Shown here one piece after another: positions 1-10,035 of a DNA stretch of 18,305 nucleotides (within the stretch, counting starts at the first letter, position 1; every line of letters starts with the position of its first letter). The notes under the pieces were generated by a model. The model was not told the origin of the DNA, did no database searches, and saw only the letters and a list, made by a program, of their open reading frames with translations. Made by a program: the position numbers and the translations under genes. The stretch is from Chrysochromulina tobinii (Eukaryota; Haptophyta; Prymnesiales; Chrysochromulinaceae), in NCBI GenBank assembly GCA_001275005.1, contig JWZX01002838.1:1-18305 (forward strand). Reading direction: 5' to 3'.

Positions 1-48
1 CGGGCGGCGCCGGCGCGGGCGGCGCGGGCGGCGCCGGCGCGGGTGCGG
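1..48 (+). repeat. Tandem 24-bp GC repeat (about 1.8 copies) encoding Gly/Ala
   Basis: Bases 1-24 and 25-48 match over the first 19 positions. In the reading frame of the giant gene they encode only Gly and Ala, so this is probably a low-complexity linker of its upstream coding part, not a promoter. Confidence 0.5.
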
Positions 49-3000
49 CGAGTGCGAGCGTGGGCGGCGGTGGCACGCTCGACGGCCACTCTCTCAAGGA
101 GGTGATGATCCTACGCGACCCTCCGACGATCCATGTGTACGATGTGGTCGAGTGCGGCCGGCGCCACTTCCGATCCATCGTCTTCTCGTCCGATGCGACG
201 CACTGCTTGCATGCGCTCTACCCGCGCCGGCAGGAGCAGCGTGCCACGTCACACGTGCAACGCGTCATGGGGATCGCGCACCTGCCGGTGATGCCGCAGC
301 CGTCGCTCGTGATCACGCGCACGCTCTCCGCAGCGCTCGGGGAACAGACCTACCTGCCGGCCCGGCTGCTGTACGGCCTCCTGCCGACGGCCTTGCTCGA
401 GATGTACGATCTGTGGCAGCAGGCGGATGATAAGCACCTCCGTGGGTACATGAAGCCCGGCGCCCACGCGAACGACTCGCGCCGTACTGAGCTGCGCATC
501 ACTCTCGGCGAGGTGCACGTCGGCGGCAAGCGCGGAGCGAGCGGCGACGCGTCAGCGCTCATCCAGCGGATCCATTTGCTTGAGGACGCTGATGTGGCTG
601 CACGCAAGGGCGAGTCGCCGCCCTCGCCCGCCCGCGCGAGCGCTGCCGCATACCGCCACGAGGGCGTGTCCGGCGACGGCGGCGGCGGGCTGGGCGGCAA
701 GGCAGCCCACGTCAACCCGATCCACGCGGCGGCGGCGGCGGCGGCAGCGGCGGCGCAGGGCATCGAGGATGAGCACCGACCGACGCTCAGCCTACTCAAC
801 CTCCTGCTACCGCCCAAGGCGTCGCCGCTGCGTCGGCTCTCGCGCCTCCTCTCGCGCCTCGAGGACCTGTCGCACTTACTCGTTTGGTCGCGCGCCAACA
901 CGGCGGGCACCGGCAAGGGGCTCGGCCCGAACGCAATCGAGCTCATCGAGCTGCCTCGCCTCCGCCTCTCGTTCCGTGCGCGTGCCGAGGATGGCTCGCC
1001 GCCGCCGCCGGGCGAGGGCGCGGGGGAGCTTCGCCTCTTTTGCGAGCAGCACGAAGGGCTCTTCATCTCAAATCGGAGATCTGCCGAGGTCCTCCGACTG
1101 CTCCAGGGCGTACCCAACTCGCTGCTGCTCGAGCACCTCACCGGAGGGCTCTTTGTGCTCGTCTCGGCGGGCACCCGCCCGAAGCGCGTCGCACTCGCCG
1201 ACGGCGCGCCCACCGCCGCCGCCGACGCGGGCGCCGAAGCGGACAAGGACGCCAAAAAAGGCAGCGCTGGTGCGGTGGCCCAATTAGCCCAATTAGGGAG
1301 CTTCTTTACTGGCGGCGCTCTTGCCGGCGGCAGTGGCGGCGGCGGCGCGGGGGCTTCGGACGAGGCGCTGCTCCAGCCTTTCCCCTCCGAGCTTGAGCTC
1401 GAGTGCGGCAACGAGGTGTGGCTCGGCAACCTCGGCGCGACTCGCCACTACCTGTACCCCGTGCACCTGTCGGAGCGATGCCTGTTCGCGCCCACGCTCG
1501 CGGCGGCGCTCTACCTGCTGATGCTGCGGCTGCTCGCGCGCCAGTACGACGCGGTCGTCGCGATGGCGTCGCTCTGCGTGTGCGATGGGCCACTCTCCCC
1601 AGAGGAGCGACAGATAGTGCGCCTCCTCGCGCAGTGCAATGCGGACCGGCACCCCGATGCACATGCATGCAGGCTGCACGTGTCGCTGCATGCGATGCAC
1701 ACGCCGCTTGCGAGCCTGCTGCCGTGGGATCTCGCGCGCGAGCTCAAGGCGTACGTGCACAAGCGCTGGCACGTGGCGCTCTCCTGCAGGCTCGAGGTGT
1801 CGCAGGAGCTGCTGCTCCTCACGCACATCTCAGCCGAATCCGTCTCCGACGAAGCCCTCGCGGAGGAGGGCGCACCGGCGGCTGCCGGCCCCTCGTCCAA
1901 GTCGATGGACCGTACGCTGCGCAACCGTCGGCTGCTCCTCGAGGCGGCGATGCAGATGGACGTGAGCGAGCCACCGCCCGCACCGCCCACAGGGGGCGGA
2001 CTGCTCGGCGGCATCGGGCAAGCGATCGCGGGCGCCACGCAAGCAATCCTGGGCGGCGGCCCCACGAGCCCGCCCAACACCATCCAACTGCCGTGCCCCG
2101 CCCCCACGGTGGGCGCCCAGTTCGATACGCTGCAGGACCGCTCGTGCGTGGACGAAGGCGTGCTCGTCGAGATGGGCAAGTTCTTCTCCAAGATCTCCAA
2201 GATCTCGTACTCGAAGCCCGAGGCGCTCGTCGGGCTGCCCGCGCTCAAGGAGCTTGACCGTTGGCTCTCTCATGGGCTCGAGCTGCACGGAGGGCGCGAC
2301 GACAAGGGCTTCCTCTTCTTGTACGAGCTCATCCGCGGCGATCTGGTCTTCAAGCTGCTCGCCAACGACACGGGCCATGCCCTCGGCGCCGTCCTCATGC
2401 GCCTTCTGCCCACATCGGACACGTGCAAGCCTGGCTTCCTCATGTCCGTCCTGCGCGTCCTACTCCACAACCCGCAGGTGAAGAGTCCTCCCCCCTCCCC
2501 CCCTTCCCCCCTTCCCCCTTCCCCCTCCCCCCCCTGGCCGTTGTTGGCGAGAGGCGGCCCGCACACGCAGGGACGAAACCCAAATCATCCAGATTAGCCA
2601 AGACTCTGACGAAACCCAGTGACGAACCCCAATACATCCAGATTTGGCCATGGCGCATGAATTCCCTGCCGCTCTTCCTCGGTTCTTCCCTCGATTTCTC
2701 CCTCAATTTACCCTCGATTTCTTTCTGCCGCACCCTATCAACCCCTCCATCCCCGCCTCCCCCGCCTCCTCCGCCTCCCTCCTTCCGCTCGCAGGTGGCT
2801 CGCCACCTGCCGCGCTTCGAGGACAATCGCAACATCAAGACCTCGTGGATGATCCAGGGGCAGGAGGTCATCTCGAAGCTGGTCGAGCGCATCAAGGAGG
2901 TCCTCCTTGAGCACGAGAAGGCAGGGCAGCTCAAGTGGCCGCCCCACAGATTCGTTGAGTACAAGCCGTCCTCCACCCTCACCCTCGACGTGCAGCTCGC

Positions 3001-6000
3001 AGCCTACCTGCAAGGCGGCGCGCGGCGCACGGCGGCAGCGTTGCCCACGCACCTGCGCCCTTGGCTCACCTTGCGTGCGGGGCGGCCGTGCACACGGCGT
3101 ACCCTGAGCCCGAGCGGCGAGCTGGGGGCAGAGGAGCTCGAGGCGCTTGCCTCACTCGGAGGGGCGCGTGGACGGCACTGTCCGCTCGACGTGGCCTCGA
3201 TCGCGCTCGACACGACGGTTCGCACGCAGACGCGAAAGCAGCGCGGGCAGCCCGAGCTGCTCGGCACCCTCCCCTTCGGACTCGACCTGTCGCGCCACCC
3301 GGCGGCCCGCTCCGAGCTCGCCGCCGCCATGATCCGGCGGCTCGATGAGGACGTGCAGAAGTTTGCGGCCGTTGAGAACCGAAAGAGCCTCGCGGTGCTC
3401 GCCGGCTTCACGAGCGATCAAATCCAGCAGTGCGTCGGCTCGCCGGCGGCTACCGGCAAGCTGCTCCAGATCGCGAACAGCCTCATCGAGCGGCTGACCG
3501 CTTTGCATCGGCGCGACTACGAGCGCTTTGCCGAGCTCGTCGCAGCCGCGGTCCGCAAGGCCAACGTGCTGCCGGCGCACTCAACGGCCGCCGCGGCTGG
3601 CTCGGTCGCGGCCTCCCTCGACACCGAGCGCCGAGCCGCGTTTGAGCTCGCGCGCCTCTCCGGACGAGAGGCATCGGTCAACTTTGATCATCTAGTGGGC
3701 ATGCTCCTCTCGAATCGCGCTGAGAGCGACTTGCAGCTCTTCAACCCTCACGCATCGCTCGAGCAGTTGCGCCTCGCTCTCGAGCTCACCTCCGTCGCGC
3801 TGCTCACGGCGACGCGCATCGGGCAGGCGCAGCGGTGCATCGTCGAGGCTCGCGAGCTACTAGAGATCGTGCGCCAGCTCCCCGCGCAAGGTGGTCGGCG
3901 CTCCTCCATCTCTCACGAGGGCCTCGCGCGCGCGGCAGAGGCGAAGGCCCAGATGCTCGCCTCGTCGCTCACCGCCCAGCGCCACTATGTGCAGAATGTG
4001 TCCGGGATGCAGCCAGGGGCGGCGCAAGACCTGATCCAGCTCGGCGAGCGGCCGTCGACGCGCGGCCCAGTCGAGTTCGACCCGCGACTGCTCGTCTTCG
4101 AGTTCACGCACGACCTGCTGCTCCGCGAGGCCCAGGTGAGTCTCATCCAGACCTTCATCGAGGCGCACCGGCGTGGCGAGTCACTCTGCCATCAGCTCAT
4201 CATGGGGCAAGGGAAGACGACGGTGATTGCGCCGCTGCTCGCACTCATGATCGCCGACGGTACGTCGCTCGTTCTCTCGATCGTACCGCCGCATCTGCTG
4301 CCGTCGGCGCGCGCCGTGCTGCGTGAGAAGCTCGCAGCGGCGCTCCAGCGCCCCGTGTACGGGATGACCTTCGACCGTTACACGGAGGTGACGAGATCGC
4401 TCCTCGAGCTGCTGCGCCATGCGAGCGCGCTGCGCGGCGTGCTGCTCCTCGAGCCCTCCGCTGTCAAGTCGGTGATGCTCAAGTTTGTGGATGCACTCGT
4501 CGAGCTGCAGGGCGAGGTCGAGGCACCAACGCCGCCACCGCCCGAGGAGGTGGCCTTCGTCCATCGACTGCAACGGCTGCTCGGCCTGCGCCAGCGCAAG
4601 CGCAAGCACGCCTTCCGCTCGCGCCGCTCCGAGCTGCGCGTCACCGCCGACACGCTCGCGGCGGTATTGGGTGAGTTTCGTCGATCCGTCGCGCTGCTCG
4701 ACGAGGTCGACGTGCTGCTGCATCCGCTGCGCTCGGAGCTCAATTGGCCCCAGGGCGAGCGTCAGCCCATCCACTTTGCGCCGATGCGCTGGCAGCTCCC
4801 GTTCCACCTGCTCGACGGCGCGCTGTACCCGGCTTCGCACCAATGCACTGCCACGTGGCACGAGTCGCCCGAGGCCCAGCTCTTGCTCCAGCAGCTGTGC
4901 GATGTGTACGACAGTGGCCTGGCGGGCTGCGCACTTCAGGCCGTGCCCCATACGACGCTCCTAGAGCGCTCCTTTTACGACGAGCAGCTGCGCCCGCTTC
5001 TGACGAAATGGGCCCTGCTCTGGCTCCGGCGCAACCGCGTGCAACACGGCTCTGACGACCATATCATCTCCTACCTCTCCCGCGGCGCTCAACGCGGCGG
5101 CGCTCCATCGGCAGACGCGTCTGAGCCGCTGCCCTCCGCCGCCGCAGACCCGCTGCGTGCGCAAGCGCAAGCGCAAGCGCAAGCGGCGGCGCAGGCAAAG
5201 TTCGAGGCGGCGGCGGCCGAGGCGGCCGCGGCCGACGCCCAGAAGTGGCAATGGCTCGTGTCGCGCCTATCCTCGGAGCAGATGCAGCTGCTCAATCTCG
5301 CGTACACGTGGCTGCACACGGTGCTGCCCCACGTGCTTTGCAAGGTCGCGCGGGTCCACTACGGGCTGCTGCCGGAGCGCATGATCGCAGAGATGACGGC
5401 AGGCGCCTCCACTGCACCGGTGGGCCCACCGTCAGGCACTGCGGCCGCTCCGGGTGCACCGCCCGCGCCCCTCGGTCGCGCTCCGTCGGCCAAGGAAGCG
5501 GGCGATCGCGCAGGGGCTGGCAGCTTCGAGGATCTCGCGGCGGCGGCAGCCACGCCCGCGGCCGGCGGCGGCAGCGGCAGCGTACCGCAGTCGCGCCGGC
5601 TGCTCGCCGTCCCCTTCGTGGGCAAGGATGTGCCCTCGCTCGCCGCCGAGTTCTCGCACCCGGACGCCCTGATCGGGCTGACCATCCTCGCGTACCGGCA
5701 CGAGGGACTGCGCCGAGCCGACTTTGTAGGGCTCATCAACCTCCTCCTCGAGCAGATGGGCATCGAGGGCGGACCGTACCGTTACCGGCCTACCTGCCGC
5801 CTCTACGCGCAGTGGGTGCGCCTCGCCGGCGGGGCGGTGCGAGGGATGGGCGACGTGCTCGACAACGCCGCGGTGGCTGTGGGCCTCGGCGAGCGGCTCG
5901 ACCTCGCCGGCCGTGAACGGCGCGAGGCCCGTCGCTCGCACGACGAGTCAGCGGGCGTTACCGTGCCCGGGCTGCCCATGGCCAAGTCGCCCTACCCCCC

Positions 6001-7391
6001 CACGCCCCTGTTCCCTGGCGACGTGCCGGCCGGCGCGACGAGCGTCGAAGGCGGCGGTGCGTCGGGGACGATGCTCGACCTGTGGCCGCTGCAACTCCTC
6101 AATCCTCTCGATGCCGAGCAGATGAACATCCTGTATGAGCTCCTCGGCCGGCTCCCTCACGCGGTGCAGCACTACCTCGAGAACCTCGCCTTCCCCCTCA
6201 CGATGCAGCACCAGGCCCTGAAGCTCTCCGCCAATGGGCAGGACCTCGGATCCGCCTCCCTCTTTGGGTGCCGCCTCGGCTTCAGCGGCACGCCCTCCGA
6301 TTTGCTCCCGACGGACCTCGGCCGGTGCATCTACCAGGAGGGCGACGACGCCCAAATGCTCTCGATCCTGACGACAACCTCGGTGATGAGCTACACGTTC
6401 GTCGAGCATGATTGGTCTGTGATCGCTCTCCTCGACTCGGTGGCCTCGCACGTGCCGCCCTTCCACGCGCTCATCGACTCGGGCGCCCTCATCACCGGGC
6501 TGACCAACCTGCAGGTGGCACGCTACTTGCTCACGCACGGCCTCGAGGGCATGGAGGGGGTCGTCTTCCTCGACGACAAGGACCGCAAGGTCATCTTGCT
6601 TCGCGCCGGCCTCCGCGTGCTCCCCCTCGCCGGCTGCGGCGTCGCGCCGCACCGGCGCTTCACCTTCTTCGATCAGGTGCACTCGACGGGAGTCGACGTC
6701 GCCCAGACGCTCTCGGCGCAGGCGGCGATGACCCTGGGCAAGGACATGACCTTCCGCGACTTTGCGCAAGGTGCCTTCCGGATGCGTGCCGTGGGCGCGG
6801 GCCAGACGATCACGCTGCTCATCACGCCGCAGGTGGCGCATCTGGTTCGAGTCGAGGTCGCACGCATGCGCGGCGTGCCACTCCACGAGCAGCGGCCGTT
6901 GCGCGAGGCGTCGCACGAGTCGTTGCTGCGCATCGTGTGCGCGTGGCTCGTGGTGAACCTGATGCGGAGTGAGGATGTGCAGGCGGGCCTGCTGGCCGAG
7001 CAGCGCCTCGCCCACGTCTTCAGAAAGCGAGCGCTCGGCCATCTGCTCGCCCACCACCGGCGGTGCGGCACCCACGACGAGCGCACGCAAGAGACCCAAG
7101 CGGTGCGTGTCTTCCTCGAGCCTCTCGGGCACGACGTGCCCGCCGATGTGCCCGCGCCAGCGCGCCCGGGGGAGCGCGCGCTCAAGATGGCCGATCAGCA
7201 CCGTCGGCTGCTCTCTGGGGGTGAGGATGCCGACGAGCGTGATCGTATGGAGCGACTCTACGCCGAGGTGAGCGGGCTCGCGCGGCGTGGCGCCGGCAGC
7301 GCGGCGGGCAGTGGCGGCGGCGGCGGCGGCGTAGTGCTGCCCTTCGAGGCGGAGGTGGTGCAGGAGCAGGAGCAGGAGGAGGAGGCGGAGG

Positions 7392-7426
<35 letters not shown>

Positions 7427-9859
7427 AAGAGCCAGGAGCAAGAGCAGATGGTCATGCAAGAGCCCGGGAAGCTCTACTTTTCACGTGAAGACGAGTCTCT
7501 CCGCCCGTGGCCGTTACATCACCTCGGGGAGCCACCTCAGCCTGACGGCGGCTCGGCCTCTGGCTCGACCCTCACCGACCTCCTCACAGGAAGCGTGGGC
7601 GGCGCCGGCCCCTTTTACCCGTGGTCTAAGTTCGCCGTCTACCGCTCGGGCAGCGCCAAGGCCCGCCCGCTGCAGTGGCCCGCGCGCCTGTGGATGTCGT
7701 CCAACTACTTCAAGTCTCAGTGGTCTCTCAAGTCGCACCGGCGGCTCAAGAACGTCATCTGCGCGATGGAGTGGCAGCCGCCGCCGCTTGGGCTGCGCTG
7801 GGTGCGTCTGCTGGCCAAGCCCGCGGGCACTCGGCTCGTCGAGTACGAGCAGCTCGGGCGCGCCCTCGCGGGCGGCAAGCTCCGCTTCACGCGGCATGAG
7901 CTCGAGGCGCTCGGCGCGATGAACCTGCTGAGCGAGGACGTCGTCGAGGCGGACGGCGCCTACTTCCAGCCCGAGGGCGGCCGCAGGTTGGCGCACGCGT
8001 CGGAGATGATGGGCGGCGTGAGCCTGACTGAGACGCAGTGCGCTCGCGTCAAGTCGGCCTTCAGCCACTTGGATGAGGACGGGGACGGCATGCTCTCGGC
8101 CTCAGAGCTCGCGACGCTTGGCCGGGCGGTCGACCTTGAGGAGGTGGCCAAGGTGGCCGAGGAGGCGGAGAAGCACGCGCGGCTGCGGGGAGAGGCCGAC
8201 CCGGGCGCCATGCCCTCCGCCGGCTTCCTCCCGATGGTGATGGACCAGCTGCGCTCGCATGCCGAGGGCCCCGGCAGCCGTTACTGGGTGCTCCTCTCCC
8301 TAGCCGAGGCAGAGAGCCTACGTGGCGCGCTCCACGTACGGCAGGAGCAGGAGAGCCGTGCACGATCCGGCGAGCCCCTCGCTCCAACCGCCGCCGCCTC
8401 GCCGCGTGACGCCCGGGACAACGCCCGGGACAAGCCTACCGCTGCCGCCGCTGCCACGCCGCCGTCGGCGGGCTGGCCGAGTGAGCTCTCTGACGGGCTA
8501 CCGGACGGCGCCCTCGTGGCACTCCACTCGCATGCGGAGCTCCTGGACGCGGTGCACTACTCGGCAGGGGGTGCGTACGAGCGCGAGGTGGTGCGCCAGT
8601 GCTTCCGCTTCTTCTCGTCGGAGATGCAGTACACGCCGCGCGAGCAGCACCTGCTGCTCCGCTGCCTGCACACCTCCGAGCCCAAGGCGCGCCAGACCTT
8701 CTTCCAAGAGGTGCGTGAGTGCCGACGGCGCGCGCAGGGCGGCTGGGAGCGTTCCGAGGTCGCTGCCGTGCTGTCCGAGCCCGACGAGTTTGCCCTGTTT
8801 GAGCATCGCGCGCTGCTCGCGGCCACGCAGCGGCGCGTGTCGGCACGTGGCCTCTCCCTCCGCCAAGCCTTCCATGCCTTCAACTCGTCCCGCACCGGCT
8901 CGATGAACTCGTCGGAGCTCTTCTCGGCTCTCGTGTGGCTCGGGCTGCAGCCGACGGTGGCGCTCGTGCATGCGACGGTCCGTCGGCTCGATGGGGACGC
9001 GGATGGCCTCCTCACCTGCGACGAGTTCGTCGCCGGCTTCGCCGCGGGCGATCCGACCGCCGACACCTCTGGCAGTGCGATGATGGTGCCCGGGCAGCAG
9101 GAGCTCGTCATCCCTCTGCAGCGCATCCCTGAGCTCCATGCCAGCGCCGAGCGCCAATCCATGCCCAGCGGCAGCAGCAGCGCACGCGCCCCGATCGTCT
9201 CCTTCTCCTCCGCCGAGCTCGCGCAGTTTGCCGCCTCGCTCACCGTCTGCGAGCCGGGCGCCGCCATCGTGCGCCCGACACCCACCGGCCGCGCTCCGAC
9301 GGTTACGGATCTCGGCACGGGCGCTGCCGACGCGGCCGCGGCCGCGGCTGCGAGCCCGCTGACCATCGTGCCGGCCGCCCTCGCGAGGGGCAAATACATT
9401 GTGCCCATCGGCCACTACGTGGGTGCAGAGGGGCCGCCCTCCTTGATGCGCACGATCGAGCTTCGCGACAAGCGGGGCACGATGACGTCCGACGCGAGTG
9501 TGCGGCTTCAGGCGGCCCTCGATCAGGTGATGCCACCGCCCGCGCGCTTCCAACTCATGTGGAGCCGCGCGGGACCCGCCTCTCTCTCCATTTGGGCTGC
9601 GGTCCCGCCCACGCAGGACTTTGTGGCTGTCGGCATGATCGCGACCGCGACTGCGAACACGGTTCGGCCCGCCCCCGACGCGCTGCGTTGCGTACCCAAG
9701 GCGTGGACGCGGCGCACCACCGCGACCGAGCTCGTGCACGAGGGCTCCGAGGGCTCCATCTGGCGCTCGGAGAGCACTGGACTGCTCCACGCGAGCAAGG
9801 GGCGCAACCCGCCCGCCGTGTACGAGCTCGTGAGCGAGGAGTTTGGGCTGGGCGGCTGA
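1..9859 (+). CDS. Giant DUF3638/DUF3645-type helicase-like ATPase with EF-hands and Vps62-like C-terminus (5'-partial, two exons: 1-2477 and 2795-9859)
   Basis: The reading frame is open at the left edge (frame from base 3) and no convincing ATG start is seen, so the 5' end lies outside. Exon 1 ends after codon CAG at 2477 and exon 2 resumes in phase 0 at 2795, giving at least 3179 residues and a TGA at 9857-9859. Numbering from base 3, the order is: N-terminal family region (about 300-830); P-loop MGQGKTT (Lys about 1299, base 4214); Walker B-like LDEVD (about 1461, base 4700); DUF3645-like LTILAYRHEGLR (about 1785); GFSGTPSD (about 1987); TGVDV...FRDFAQGAFRMR (about 2120-2155); a Glu/Gln-rich tract (7361-7449); a canonical EF-hand loop DEDGDGMLSASE (8072-8107); a degenerate EF-hand (about 8880) and a canonical one DGDADGLLTCDE (8990-9025); and a Vps62/DUF946-like tail (about 9540-9740). 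This family is often auto-labelled ubiquitinyl hydrolase, but I see no deubiquitinase catalytic triad. The true role is unknown; ATP-driven remodelling is inferred. Confidence 0.88.
2478..2794 (+). other. Spliceosomal-type intron (317 bp, phase 0) in the giant ATPase gene
   Basis: The upstream frame (codons starting at multiples of 3) changes into pyrimidine-rich, low-complexity sequence after 2477, and the conserved protein resumes in a different frame at 2795. Donor CAG|GTGAAG and acceptor CGCTCGCAG|GTGG join ...LLHNPQ to VARHLPRFEDN without breaking a codon. Both ends are C/T-rich runs and the AT-richer core carries short direct repeats. CGCAGGTG occurs at both junctions (2473-2480 and 2790-2797). 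Confirmation would come from RNA reads crossing the junction; the frame change makes removal of this segment almost obligatory. Confidence 0.85.
2572..2650 (+). repeat. Diverged direct repeat inside the intron (two copies of about 30 bp)
   Basis: Copies at 2572-2600 and 2621-2650 share a GACGAA(A/C)CCCAA start, a CATCCAGATT middle and an end in GCCA. A third partial copy, GACGAAACCC, lies at 2608-2617. A second small repeat, CCCTCGATTTCT, occurs at 2688-2699 and 2711-2722. They are non-coding and may be remnants of slippage or of a repetitive intron family. Confidence 0.6.
7361..7449 (+). repeat. Purine-rich CAGGAG repeat encoding a Glu/Gln tract
   Basis: Imperfect CAGGAG/GAGGAG repeats encode a run of alternating Gln and Glu within the giant ATPase. 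From memory, a charged EQ-rich segment at this place, after the second helicase-like half, is common in DUF3638 proteins, so it is probably a genuine part of the protein and not an annotation artefact. On the opposite strand it yields a spurious poly-Leu ORF. Confidence 0.6.
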
Positions 9860-10035
9860 GGGTGAGCGCGCGCACCGTCTGCCCAATGGAGGCGATGATC
9901 TTTGGGGTCCAAAGGGGCCCCGCGCGGTTTCGAGAAAAAAGTTTTGTCACGTTCACAGGCGCACGTTCACATTCACGTTTCGTTTTTTAGCCATGGTTGT
10001 GCGCTGCTGCTCTCTCTTTTTCGTCTAGGTGCCGG
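9860..10035. promoter_or_regulatory. Short spacer between genes 1 and 2 with CACGTTCAC repeats and splice-like signals
   Basis: The 176-bp spacer must hold the 3' end of gene 1 and the start of gene 2. It contains CACGTTCAC twice (9948-9956 and 9962-9970) followed by TTCACGTTT, a possible factor-binding cluster. A donor-like GGGTGAGC starts right after the gene 1 stop. Two acceptor-like pyrimidine-TAG sites end at 9990 and 10028. Function is inferred only. Confidence 0.3.
9993..10028 (+). other. Possible 11-codon upstream ORF before gene 2
   Basis: An ATG in strong initiation context (GCCATGG) at 9993 opens MVVRCCSLFFV and stops at TAG 10026-10028, eight bases before the ATG chosen for gene 2 and in a different frame. 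It could reduce translation of gene 2, or it may lie within a 5' leader intron, since the TCTCTTTTTCGTCTAG stretch also resembles a 3' splice site. Confidence 0.3.

Noticed and set aside
60-62. GTG as the start of the giant ATPase
   Set aside because: The frame stays open to the window edge and GTG is not a usual eukaryotic start, so the gene is treated as 5'-partial.
2261-2794. Extension of exon 2's frame upstream to 2261
   Set aside because: From 2261 to 2477 the other frame carries the continuous family-like protein, and 2478-2794 is low-complexity intron.
5948-7459. Long minus-strand ORF (503 codons) with a poly-Leu start
   Set aside because: It is the antisense of the conserved ATPase exon; the poly-Leu run is the complement of the Glu/Gln tract and the rest shows no protein features.
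1-9859. Naming gene 1 a deubiquitinase on the basis of the family's common label
   Set aside because: No recognisable Cys/His protease triad is visible; the clear motifs are those of an ATPase.
8498-9886. Minus-strand ORF of 462 codons opposite the EF-hand and Vps62-like region
   Set aside because: Low stop-codon density is expected in GC-rich antisense frames; composition is Arg/Gly/Ala-rich with no domain, while the plus frame has clear motifs.
9997-10035. TTG start giving 13 extra residues to gene 2
   Set aside because: Nuclear genes rarely start at TTG; ATG 10036 is in frame and close by.
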